The notes below the pieces were generated by a model. It saw only the letters and a program-made list of their open reading frames with translations, had not been told where the DNA came from and searched no databases. Of a stretch of DNA of 64,000 nucleotides, positions 13,027-24,200 are shown piece by piece. The stretch is from Omphiscola glabra (Eukaryota > Mollusca > Gastropoda > Lymnaeidae): assembly GCA_964017045.1 (NCBI GenBank), contig OZ024798.1, positions 9,073,793-9,137,792 on the forward strand, in the 5' to 3' direction. The translations under genes were made by a program, and so were the position numbers. Each line of letters begins with the position of its first letter. The stretch's first letter is position 1.

Positions 13027-16000
13027 TCACCGAAGTGGTACCTGAAAAAAGTAAATTAAAAATTTTAACATGGAGTAAGAGGAAGCATTGAACTAGTACA
13101 AACATAATTTTAACCCTTTCATTACCGCTGGGTTTTGGCATTGATTTTTGCTGACTCAGCAATAAAAAACACTAAGAAGAAATTTCTGGTATTTTTCATT
13201 TCTATCGGATTCACTTTTTAACTTCTCTATAGATTAACGAATAAAGAAATATATAGCGTTGAAATATGACGTCCTTGGTATTTCAGAAAAGTTCATTGCC
13301 TTGTTATGACGACAATGTGATGTCCTTGGTAATTGAAAGTGGGTGATCGTGATGTCGCGTTGACGTCATCGGTGGCGAAAAGGTTAAAGAAGCATACCAA
13401 ATGACAAATAAGTTTTATTACATCAAGAATCCTTAATGGTGCTGCTTACTTTTACAACTGCAAATGTAATGAAGTAGGTGGAAGTTCTAACTGAAGACAA
13501 ATGAAAAATGTGCCTACGGCTCAGTTCACACGATCAAATATCTTTCAAATTTTCATTCATACACTAGATGTGATTTTTGTATGAAGCCTTGTCTCAGCTT
13601 TCAAATTACTGTTTGATGAAATTCTCATTTTTCTCCAGAAGAATGAAACCACTAACAAAATAGTGCATTCATACACAAATTTGAAGCAATTTTGAAGCTA
13701 ATTTGAAAAGAATTTGATAGAGTGAATTGACGCTAAAAGCATTCTTCAGCAGATGAAATCCATTTATGAACAACTACTTAAGGAAAAAAATTATCATCCC
13801 TTTATTAAATAAAAATTAAAATATATGTCTTCTAAACCTTAGTCCAACCCACTTGTTATCTCAAAACTTTCCAAGGGGCCCAGAAAACTTACTGTCTCAC
13901 AAATTTTCATTCCACCTTCAAATATATCAGAACATTTAGTTTCCATTCCTTAGGCCTCGATAGTATTTTTCTTTATTTGTTAAAGAGTTGGAAAGTCAAA
14001 AATGAAATGTAACAGCAGCGCAAGAAGTACAAACTGCACTGAATAAAATAAAATGCAAGATACATGATACACAAGGCCCGACGTGGCAGGCTATATCTTG
14101 GGGGTAAGTCTCGTACTTCTGTAAGGTACTCATTTCAAAAGTACTTACTAGACCTCTAAAGTCCTTTATCTTCTGTCCATATTTCTCAGTGATGTAATAT
14201 GTAGAGAGAGCTGTGACCAGATTAACAGAGTGGGAAGACGATTCCTGGAAGCTCTTGGCCACACCTTTTGTAACCGACGAGACCAGCGCTATCTGAGTGT
14301 GATGGGAAATGTCATCAAATCCCAAAAATTGCTCAAGTTTTGACTTGAAAGCGCCATATATACTGCCCCAACCAGGAGTCTGAAAATATAAATACAAAAG
14401 TAAATTTTTTAAAAGATAAAGTATATGCTATGAAAAACTAGTGTATTGGTCTTTTTTGTTAATTTTAAAAACCCATCATTTATAGATTTTTTGCACAGAA
14501 ACAATTAAGATGCTGTTGAATGAGAAATGTATTGTTGTTGCACAAAGCTGAGGAAGTGCAGAGAATACAAAGTGAAGTACTTGTAATTATTCAAATTTAA
14601 AGGAGATGTTATTTTTTGTTATTCCCACTTTCAAACAAAAAATTGGCGAGTGTCTACACTTGTTCCCCACTAGCATTGATGATAGGCAATTTTGAGATTC
14701 GAAGACAGAATATGTTTGTATATCTGAGGATGTTACGTTATATGTAGAGAGAAAACATGCCTTTAAACAAATGGAAAATCAGAAATGATATCATTTAGCC
14801 AGGAGCAGATAAATTCTATACTTTTTAAATTATCGGTTTTTACCTTGTAGATCCTGGGATCAAACCTTGTAAATCCTGGTCCTACATAGGAAAATATGGA
14901 TTGGATTTTAGTCTAGAAGAAAATCTTTAGCATATCTTGGCTTATTAAGTGCCATGCTGTAACTAAATTCAAGATTATTGTCTTTGATTGATTGATTTTT
15001 TTAAAAGCTTAAAAGTGATAATCTCAAGAGTTCTTTTGTATAATTTATTTATAAAGCTAATATTTAGGCTACTAATACGAATTGTGTTTGAGAACATTTT
15101 AAAAAAAACCATGCCAAACTATTTTAAAAAAATTAAAATAATAAAGAATGGTGTTATTCATATCAAAGGGACATTCTTTTAATTTAACGACAAAATTTGA
15201 TTATCTCTAACCATTTGTTGGGTTTCATATTGCATTCATCACAAGATATGTTCTCATTCAGATTTTTTTGTTTTGCAATGGCTAGTGTGTCAATGGCTTG
15301 TGTGTCAATGGCCAGTGTGTCAATGGCTTGTGTGTCAATGGCCAGTGTGTCAATGGCCAGTGTGTCAATGGCCAGTGTGTCAATGGCAAGTGTGTCAATG
15401 GCTAGTGTGTCAATGGCTTGTGTGTCAATGGCTAGTGTGTCAATGGCTAGTGTGTCAATGGCTTGTCTGATCTTTCTTAGTCTACCTGATGCAGATAAGG
15501 GGAGGGAGGTGGAGCATAGTATAAGAAACTTTCCCAAAATCTTCAGATTCAATATTCTTGCCCTTATGTTCAGCATGTTTTATCTACAACAATGGGTGGC
15601 AACTCTCTATTCGCATTTCTCAGTTTTTCAGCAGCTTTCTAAGTTCAACTTGCTGACCACCCTTTAGCTAGGGTAGTGGTAAGCGCGGAAAGCGCACCAC
15701 CAAAAATTTTGACTTTTAATAGAAATATTGAATAAAATAAACTTATGTGTGGAGGGCATTAGTTTAAAGGCAAAATAATTAGAATTTAGTATATATCATG
15801 ATCTTTTCATTTACTGTGGTATAATATATTGAATGAATAATTTGTATTTTCCACAGATTCCATTATTCATAAGGTTCCAGTGAGCTAAGGCTCAAATTGT
15901 TAAAAATCTGATGAAACTAATTTATTGAGTAAGAACAAATTACCAAGTAGGGAATTTATTTCATCCGCTTTTTTTTCAAGATAATCAGAAATCTCCTGAA

Positions 16001-16371
16001 CAAGAATATCTTCATCTGTCGATTGTACAAAAAAAAAATTAATCAGTTAGTGTTAGTTTTAATCAACATAGAACACTACGTTAAAGTTACATTAGTCTTG
16101 TTCCATTGGGATTAAATTAGATACTTTGTAATATCTCACAGTAAGCTTAGTTTTAATTTTTTTCTCAATTAATTCCAAAGTGACCGACTAGTTATGCAAG
16201 TAGCTTAGTTTGGATTTTTAAGAACAGAAAAAAAACTTCACAAACCTGATTGTTTGTTATATCTTTCTGTCATGGAGTCACCCATTTTAACCAGCGTTTC
16301 AGCCATCTTCTTCCTTTCTGCATCGAGATCTTCATCCCCATCACATTCAAACTGAAAGTCATTTCTAGAAC
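13027..16371 (-). CDS. Putative BID-like Bcl-2-family protein with a BH3 motif (partial, 3' exons)
   Basis: On the minus strand these exons join in frame: 16246-16371, 15944-16015, a 38-nt microexon 14844-14881, 14158-14380 (donor GTAAGT) and a short last exon ending at TGA 13027-13029. The first carries MAETLVKMGDSM, which fits the BH3 pattern (hydrophobic-x3-Leu-x2-hydrophobic-Gly-Asp-x-hydrophobic) and nearly matches human BID IARHLAQVGDSM. Downstream are amphipathic helices and a Trp-Gly pair (PGWGSIYGAFKSKLEQFLG) that weakly resembles BH1. No C-terminal membrane anchor is seen, which suits BID better than BAX or BAK. Family knowledge: BH3 segments engage Bcl-2 or Bax/Bak grooves and promote mitochondrial apoptosis. 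The start exon lies further right and was not found; the N gap at 19908-20107 may hide it. The microexon is required, because without it the frames of its neighbours do not join. Confidence 0.55.
13110..13387. mobile_element. TTAA-flanked MITE, piggyBac-like
   Basis: A 278-bp segment (counting both TTAA sites) bounded by TTAACCCTTTCATTACCGCT and the inverse of TTAACCTTTTCGCCACCGAT. The TTAA target and the CCCTTT-type ends suit piggyBac-related elements. It has no coding capacity. It lies just right of the BID-like last exon, in the intron 13042-14157. Confidence 0.55.
15281..15465. repeat. 15-bp minisatellite, about 12 units, in a BID-like gene intron
   Basis: The unit is GTGTCAATGGCYWGT with CTAG, CTTG and CCAG variants. 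Being a multiple of three, it leaves several frames open on both strands; the predicted Ser/Met/Ala- or Ile/Asp/Thr-rich products are not genes. Confidence 0.9.
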
Positions 16372-17990
16372 CTGAAATCAAATGAAAGGAGTATGGAATC
16401 GAAAGTTTGTCACAATACTTTATTTAAGTGCTTGTCAACATTTTGATTGTACTTGATGCCAGTTAAGTAAAAATTAGAACCGTCATTAAAGGTTTGAGAC
16501 ATAAAATCTCAATTTTAGGGGGGAAATTACAGTAATGGTACTAAAATACAAACGTGATGTGGATGATGTGAGATCCATTGTTGCAACCAAATGCATGACT
16601 TCCCATACATCATTCATCAATCTGTCCGGTATATTTTCTGCTACTGCCGAGGCCATTCTAAAAATATATCTTCAGCAAGTCATAGAAATAATTCTTTTAT
16701 CGTCATAAATATACGTTTTAAAACATCAGAAATAAAAACAACTACAAGGAATGGGCCAACAACACTGTTTCCAGCACTGTAGGGAAACATAAGACCACTG
16801 CACAAATTGTCATACTTAGACTATGTGGGACTATTCTGTGCGCACTGCATATTGCATGAGTTTATTCTCACTGGAAATCATTTTACAGAAAATTTCAGAA
16901 ATATTACTGCAATAATGGTTAAATAAAACGTGGAAAATTACAGAACAAAAAAACACTATCAATACTCATAACATAAAGAAAGCGGAGGTAGAACCACAAC
17001 CCTTTTCACTGAATGATTAGAATCGCTGAATTACTATTAGCTCTACATTAAAGTGCGCTGGAACTTGAAAGTTGACCCTCTTCTTGCTTGCTTAAAAGAG
17101 GATAAGTTTCTCGGCTTATCAAAAACATGAATTCCCTTACACTGTTTATTATCTTGCCTTATTTCATGTACCATGTTTCTAAAATTGTTGACAGGAACAT
17201 TTACTTCCTATTTTTTATTAATACGATTCATTATCGTTTTAATTGTTTTTGGCTCAAGTTGGAGTCTTCAGTACAGTCTTGTAATTACTTATATCTATAT
17301 TTACTTTTGCATGGTAATTAAATTTTGTTTTAGTTTCAGCTTTTGACTAGAATCAACTACTTCTTCCTCAATGCACCCAAAGACCTAAGACTGTATCTGA
17401 AATGGTATAACGCTAGGGCATGAAAAACAGATCCTGCATTAACGAATGATCAGAAAACAAAATAGCGTGTAAGCTTTGTTTTCAATGTTTAAAAAAGATA
17501 ATCAAAGAACAGTGAGTGCAGGGTTTATAGGTCATCCATAAATGACGCACACAACGAGGGGGGGGGGGGGGGGGGGGGGGGGTTCAGGAATTCATGTCAA
17601 TGTATCATTCAGGTGTCTAATATGTGAAGAATTTGTGAAAATGTGATGTAAAATTGTCAAAAATAGTGTGATGTCATTTATCTGTGGTCCCTTAGTTGGT
17701 GACCTACTCACTCTGTATCCTATATGTGTTAGTTAACTTAACAGTCAGAGCAGCACACTATTCTGATTCTTGTTTTGACTTTGAATTGATTGATCTGAAA
17801 ATAAAATGATTTAATTATTTATCTTTTTAAAAAAATTAAATTAATTTTTAAAAAATTATAATTAATTAAATCATTTTTAAATTATAATTATAGCCTATAG
17901 GCCAGATGAAAAAATAATTTATAAAAAATTGTATTCCATTAAAATTAAACCACTTGCTTCCTATAAAATTTCTCCTTAGTAGGTAAGGCC
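16372..17990. other. Non-coding stretch upstream of the BID-like exons
   Basis: No exon could be supported. It ends in an A/T-rich block (17800-17900). It contains a 25-nt poly(G) run (17558-17582) inside a possible small inverted-repeat element. Confidence 0.4.
17520..17695. mobile_element. Possible small inverted-repeat element with a poly(G) run
   Basis: The left side reads CATCCATAAATGACGCAC. The right side, read on the other strand, gives CAGATAAATGACATCAC, an imperfect inverted match about 175 bp apart, with G25 between. No target duplication could be fixed, so the call is weak. Confidence 0.3.
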
Positions 17991-17994
17991 AGGG

Positions 17995-19290
17995 TTTTTC
18001 AAAAGGTGTGTCAAGACTATTCACAGATGACACAGAGGTGTATAGGACAATTGCAAACAGTTCTGACCAGGACCAGCTACAACAAGATCTCCATCTGTTA
18101 GATAAGTGGGAGATAGGCTGGGATATGGAATGTCATCCTGTTCCAGACACCGTCAGACCCCAGAAGTAGTACCCTTATACACCACCCTTACAAACTGCAT
18201 GGCCATATGATCTAGTGATAGGCTGGGAGATGGAATGCCATCCTGTGCCAGACACCGTCAGACCCCAGAAGTAGTACCCTTATACACCACCCTTACAAAC
18301 TGCATGGCCATATGATCTAGTGATAGGCTGGGAGATGGAATGCCATCCTGTGCCAGACACCGTCAGACCGCAGAAGTAGTACCCTTATACACCACCCTTA
18401 CAAACTGCATGGCCATATGATCTAGTGATAGGCTGGGAGATGGAATGCCATCCTGTGCCAGACACCGTCAGACCCCAGAAGTAGTACCCTTATATGCCAC
18501 CCTTACAAACTGTATGGCCATATGATCTAGTCTCCACTGTATGGTGCCTCAGTGTTACCATTCAAACATATGTCTGCTGAGAAGAGCATATTAACAATGA
18601 GTGCAACAAGGCAAACTAGACCCTGGGGTTCTTAAGGCAAAAGTCTAAAGATCTGCAATTCCAATGTGAAAGAAAAAGCCTACAAAGCCTTTGTTCAGCT
18701 GCTTTTACAACTTTTAGATTGCACATCTTCAGTCTGGCACCCATTCACCCAGAGGAGCATCGGCAGGTTAGAGGCAGTCCAGCGACGGACAGCACACTTT
18801 GTCCTGAACCGCTACAGGAACACCTTAAGTGTTGGCAGCATGTTGGAAACACTGGGCTGGTCACCATTGGAGGAACGATGATGATTATACAGGCTCACCA
18901 TGAGGTACAAGATTAAAAAAAATGGGATGGTCTACTGTTCCAGTATTTAACAGAAACTTGTCCCTCTCCCCCATTGACAGCGTTGAGGCCATGACAGGCA
19001 GTTCAGGCTCATAACAGCAAGAGCACAGTACAGGGACTGCTAATTCCTGTCAACCAGGGACTGGAACAAGCTTCCAAAAGGAACAATTGAGGTGAAAACA
19101 CTAGATACATTTGCATCTATTGCCTCAGGCCTTCCAACCCCACAGTTCCTATTACCCTTGCTGAGTAGCTCTTGCAACCAGTGAAATATCCTATTCAATA
19201 CCAGGCATGGAAACATCGCCAATCCCCTTTACATATATAGGAGCCAGAATGATCAATACATTGATCATGGGCCCTTAAGACATAGAAGAA
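17995..19290 (+). mobile_element. Decayed non-LTR retrotransposon (LINE), reverse transcriptase C-terminal half
   Basis: Translated fragments match the 3' half of a Jockey/CR1-like LINE ORF2: SRLFTDDTEVYRTIANS holds the F-x-DD catalytic motif. It is followed by a Met-Glu-Cys-His-Pro block, HHPYKLHGHM, TLGFLRQKSKDL, SSVWHPFTQRSIGRLEAVQRR and DWNKLPKGTIEVKTLDTF, in the order expected of that family. Stops and frame changes show it is dead. Its tail has GGGCCCTTAAGACATAGAAGAAG, a common LINE 3' end type in snails (remembered, not searched). A 105-bp segment just after the catalytic motif is tandemly multiplied. Confidence 0.85.
18112..18531 (+). repeat. 105-bp tandem duplication, 4 copies, inside the LINE
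   Basis: Copies begin GATAGGCTGGGA at 18112, 18217, 18322 and 18427, exactly 105 bp (35 codons) apart, and end in ATGATCTAGT. Copies 2-4 are nearly identical to one another; copy 1 differs more. Confidence 0.92.
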
Positions 19291-19485
19291 GTCTCAAGAG
19301 CTGAAAAGTACAAGTGTTGCACACAATTTTAACAACTAATTGAAAAGCAGTGGTTCTCAAAGTTTGTTTAACTGTTGTTTTGGTACAGGAAGACTATAAA
19401 TAAATAATTTGATAATCCTTCTCTATAAAAAATATGACAATGAATATTGGTAATATCCCATAGTCTTCACAGACAGGGCCTAGAC

Positions 19486-19683
19486 CAGCGGTTCTCAACC
19501 TGTGGGTCGCGACCCCTTTGGGGTCAAAAGACCCTTATAAAGGGGTCGCCTAAGATCATCGGAAAACATATATATATACTCTACAGTTATGAAGTAGCTA
19601 CGAAAATAATTGTTTGGTTAGGGGGTCGCCACATGAGGAACTGTATTAAAGGGTCTGGGCATTAGGAAGGTTGAGAAACACTA
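19486..19683. mobile_element. hAT-like MITE, family A, copy 2
   Basis: A 198-bp element starting CAGCGGTTCTCAACCTGTGG and ending GGTTGAGAAACACTA, flanked by a perfect 8-bp duplication, GCCTAGAC (19478-19485 and 19684-19691). Interior words include GTCGCGACCCC, TATGAAGTAGCTACGAAAAT and CATGAGGAACTGTATTAAAG. The 3' end departs from CCACTG, so the duplication defines the boundary. Confidence 0.93.
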
Positions 19684-19907
19684 GCCTAGACATTTACAAA
19701 ATCTGTACCAGTAAGTTATTTCATTTGGACAATATGTATTACTAGTCGTAACTAGTTATTACTATATTGATTGACATTCAACATTGATTGAGTTTTGACA
19801 GTTCAGTAGGCTCAATTTGAGTTGACCTATTCACATTGAAAATTTCAATTTATGACCCTTATTTAAGGCTTAATATTAAAATAAAACTTTAGATTGCGTG
19901 ACTCATT

Positions 19908-20107
19908 NNNNNNNNNNNNNNNNNNNNNNNNNNNNNNNNNNNNNNNNNNNNNNNNNNNNNNNNNNNNNNNNNNNNNNNNNNNNNNNNNNNNNNNNNNNNN
20001 NNNNNNNNNNNNNNNNNNNNNNNNNNNNNNNNNNNNNNNNNNNNNNNNNNNNNNNNNNNNNNNNNNNNNNNNNNNNNNNNNNNNNNNNNNNNNNNNNNNN
20101 NNNNNNN
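19908..20107. other. Assembly gap (200 N)
   Basis: Exactly 200 unknown bases, a conventional placeholder size. It lies between the BID-like and GTF2E1 genes and may hide their first exons or a repeat. Confidence 0.99.
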
Positions 20108-20344
20108 CCCGAGTATAAATAGATGGACGATAAACCTGGAGTTCGACTACAGACTACATTAATACTTATGTTGCATAGTAACAAAGAAATACAAATTCAC
20201 AGGTTTAATTAAAAAATCGTATCACATAAAAGTTACATATTAAGGAACGGAAATATGTAAAATAAAATTTATCAAATGGCAATGACAACTGACAATTGTA
20301 ACTCAAATGTATCTGGTATCTAATCTCAGACTCCCAGCGATATT

Positions 20345-20370
20345 TTCTTTCTTCCGGTAAAATGGCGCAT
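20345..20370 (+). promoter_or_regulatory. Candidate TSS region for GTF2E1: ETS site plus YY1-like element
   Basis: CTTCCGGT (20351-20358) directly abuts AAAATGGCGC (20359-20368). ETS/GABP sites next to AANATGGCG motifs are typical of housekeeping promoters of basal factors. A splice acceptor at 21211-21212, ten bases before the GTF2E1 ATG, implies a non-coding first exon further left, consistent with a start here. It could also serve the divergent minus-strand gene. Confidence 0.35.
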
Positions 20371-21222
20371 CCCTTGCTAAACATTCAGCATCGGCATTAC
20401 ACAAATACAAATAGAACTCTTCACAATCATTGTATTGAATTCATATTTGTGTAGTAACCGAGTAATAAATTTAAAACCAACGGGGGCATTTTTGGTATTT
20501 ACCAAATTATTATTTTTGGTAAACTGTAAATTTTTAAATCTCCTAAAAAATCACTTTGAGTTGGGCTTGAACTTGATTGACTGAACCAAGACAAGTAAAG
20601 ACAAAGTTCACTTAACTCAGCTGCCTACCAAGTCTTGCCCAGGGTTAGGGCTAGTCTCCTGCCTCTAGAAAGACAATCAAGATTAAGAAGTTGAAGAGGC
20701 ATTGCAGGTCATTTTTTATTTTCAAAAATGAATGACTGAATGTTTTTTTTTTATGAGTCATGAGTGTAAATGAAACAATGGAACCAATTTAATAATTTGA
20801 TCAGCTGCGTAGGAAAGCCCTTTTAGAAACCGTGATACACAAGTTTTATTGTCATTTTTCGTCCTGTCCAGAATGGATGCGCGTACAAGTATCGAAGTAC
20901 ATAATATATTATATATATGTAGGCCATGCCTGTTGTCATTATGCTTACTTATTTCTACATCCCCATTAAATGTCTTTAAAGACCTTCATCGCTGATCACT
21001 ATCCATGCAATGATGTTATGCTATTTTGGTTGATTCCCTGGCTGACACCTAAATTGATTTGTTAATTATCAAAGTATTAAGCTAACAAATTTAAAACGAG
21101 AATACCTAGGTTTAGGGTTCTTTCTACTATCATGGAGAATTTAATGAGTGATTAGGGTTATGTCATGACAGAAACAAGCAAAATAATATTATAACTACTT
21201 CATTAAAATTAGGTCCCAAGCC

Positions 21223-24200
21223 ATGGATACTGATGCTCCCTTGACATCTGTCCCTGAAGAATTGAAGAGGCTTGTTCGGCTTATCGTCAGAGGATTTTAC
21301 TCAATGGAGCATGCAGTTGTTATTGACATGTTGGTCAGACATCCTTGCGTAAAAGAAGATGATCTTGCTGAATTGCTTAAATTTGAACGGAAGCACCTCA
21401 GGTTGTTACTAATTAGGTTTGCAATTATGTTTTCAACTGTATTTTTTATTTTGCAATTTATAAAGCTTTATAAATTTTTTGAAAGAGTACAATTTCCATT
21501 GCTTTTAAAATGCTATAATATAAGTTAGTGTTTTAAAAAAAAAATATATTGTATTAATACTGTATTATTCTCTTTATTATCAGATCAATTCTCAACATGT
21601 TAAAAACTGATAAATTCCTTAAAAGTCGAATGCGAGTAGAAACAGATGAAGAGGGTCGTACTACAAGACACACATTCTATTTTATCAATTACAGGTAAGC
21701 AATCCCTACCGACCTAATTAATTTATACATTTATACTGCACGTTCTTCCCCTTTTTATAACAGTTCATAAATATTTATCTCCCAAATACATGTGAAAAAT
21801 CATGACATAAATTTTCCCCATGGTTACATTTTAATTTTTACACAATTGATGTAAATAAAGACATCCTGCAAGGCTGGTTCTTAGAAATCTTATCCCGTCT
21901 CTAGGGTGGTTGTTCTGTTAATTATTTTTTGTGGCGATCAACTAAGGTTAGATATTACAGACAAATGAATTTTTGGTTATATTAAATTTTTGCCATACTG
22001 GAAATGGGATATAAATAGAAAGACTGTACCAGTGTTATTAAGATTTGAGGGATATATTTTTAAAAATCTTAGTTCAGCAAAGTAAATACAGAAAGATCAA
22101 AGTTTAAGAAAATAACACCCCCCCCTGAAGCAGCACTGAAGTTTAATTATGCAGCTAAATTTCACCTGTGTGTGTTCATGCACACTGATTACCGGAAATA
22201 TTTGTGACAGTAATTTTAGACTAATAAATTAATTTCAGGCATATTTCCTGACAAAAATAAATCAGTCAAAAATGTGGTTTACAAAAAATTCATTGCTTTT
22301 AGCAGCAACAAAACTTGATATGCCAATAACAGTCAGTAACCTTTGTTCTATTTTTATTTGTATTGGTTTTTTTATTGTGCTAGTTAGTTTTGTTTATGCT
22401 GTATTTATGATGATGTGTGAGTGTAATTTTAGATAGTCCAGGTAGTTTCTTGGCAGGGAAAATTAACATTTTCTTATTTTTTCCAATCAGCTTAAACTAG
22501 AAACTACAGGTACAAGTAACTTGCATTCCATTTATGATGCACCTGCCGTAGGTAGTACAGTAAATGAACATATGCCGTAGCACTAAAGTTGCCATTCCTT
22601 TTCCTTAACGTTAGACATCATGAATCAAATCGTACATGTGACAAAATGGATTTTTCTCTTATCATGCAGCTTCATGCACCTGTACAACCCTAGCAAACTT
22701 TATTTTGCACAAAGTCCACAGTTGTACTTTTGTAAAGTTGCAATATCTTGCACTCATGTAGAGATCAACCAGGCAGATCAAGAGCTTCTGATCCCAGCAC
22801 TAGTTTTATGTCTCTTTTTTGTGCCATATTATATTCATTGCGACAACAATTTCTTTTTCTGCTCAGCGTATTCGTAAATGTTGTAAAATACAAACTGGAC
22901 CACATGCGGCGCAAAATAGAAATGGACGAACGTGACAACACCAGTCGGTCTTCCTTTAAGTGTCCCAATTGTCACAAGACCTACACAGACTATGAGGTGG
23001 GAGAACTCCTGGACCCGTCCACAGGAGAGCTTGTCTGTACTTTCTGCAATGTTACGGTAACAGGATTCTCATATTTTTGTTACTATTTCAATAATGGTTT
23101 TACTATTTGAGTTCACATAGGAAAATAGAGAGCTTGCAAGGGAAGTTTTCTAGACATTCTTTCTCCCTTAATTTGTTCTTTCAACATCTCTGTTTAAAAA
23201 AAAAGATAATGAGAAAAATGGAGATGAAATGAATACTTTTACATCTTCCAGTGGGCTGTTGTAGACAGTGGTTGTGTTTTCCAACCTGGCATTAGTTCTC
23301 ATGATGTCCTTAAGTTCTGGTTCTGCTTAGGTACGTTGCTGCATCCATATACTGGCATATGTGCAACGGTTGGGGAAGCGATGCTGCCATCCTGAGTGTT
23401 TGGCTCTGATTAATCGGCCCGGCTTCTGTGGGGGGAGATAATTGTGTGCTGCGATGGCCGGCATTAGCCCCATGACTGCTTTATATAAGAATGTTAGGCG
23501 GATCTTTTCTCGTCTGTCCTTGAGGGTGGGGATGTCAAATCTGTTTAAGAGGCCAGTGACGTAGCCAGGAGTGGCGGTTTTATAGTCACGTGCTATGAAG
23601 CGCATTGGATTCGCTCCAACTTGTCCACGTCTTGCTTTAGGTATGGGTCCCAGATGATTGCACCATATTCAAGTTTAAGTAATTCTTTATAACCCATGGC
23701 TTTAAAAGACTTGAAAAATATACATGAGAGCCCATCTAATGATTTGAGAATGTACTAAAGCCAATGAGCAACTGCACTACACTTGTAGTATGTCTCTAGT
23801 TGATTATACAAATATTGTTCCTGATTTTTTTTTAACCTGCGCACTGTTTGGCTCAATAAGATGTTTAACAAACTGCATTTTTGTCATTAGGTTGAAGAAG
23901 ATGAAAGTTCAGCACCGAAACAAGATGCACGGACACTGCTGGCTAAATTCAATGAACAGATTCAACCCATCTACGATCTGTTGCGCGTCTGTGAAGATGT
24001 GAGGCTTGCTCCTGAGGTGCTTGAGCCAGAGCCGACAGACATGAAGAAAGTCATCAAGTATGTGTCCAGTGTTTGTTTATTACTGCTGTTAGAAAACTGG
24101 TTCATGTTGCATCAAAGGCAAAATGAACAAAATGCAGAATGAACAAACACAGCTGTTTAAGAAAACCTCGCAGTAATTCTAATGAATCTCCACTATCAAG

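Noticed and set aside
15184..15667. Open frames of 130-156 codons on both strands
   Set aside because: They run through the 15-bp minisatellite; the period is a multiple of three and the product is a simple repeat. The interval is an intron of the BID-like gene.
22620..22877. 85-codon frame upstream of the GTF2E1 zinc-ribbon exon
   Set aside because: It lies in an interspersed repeat and intron; the real exon starts at 22867 in another frame.
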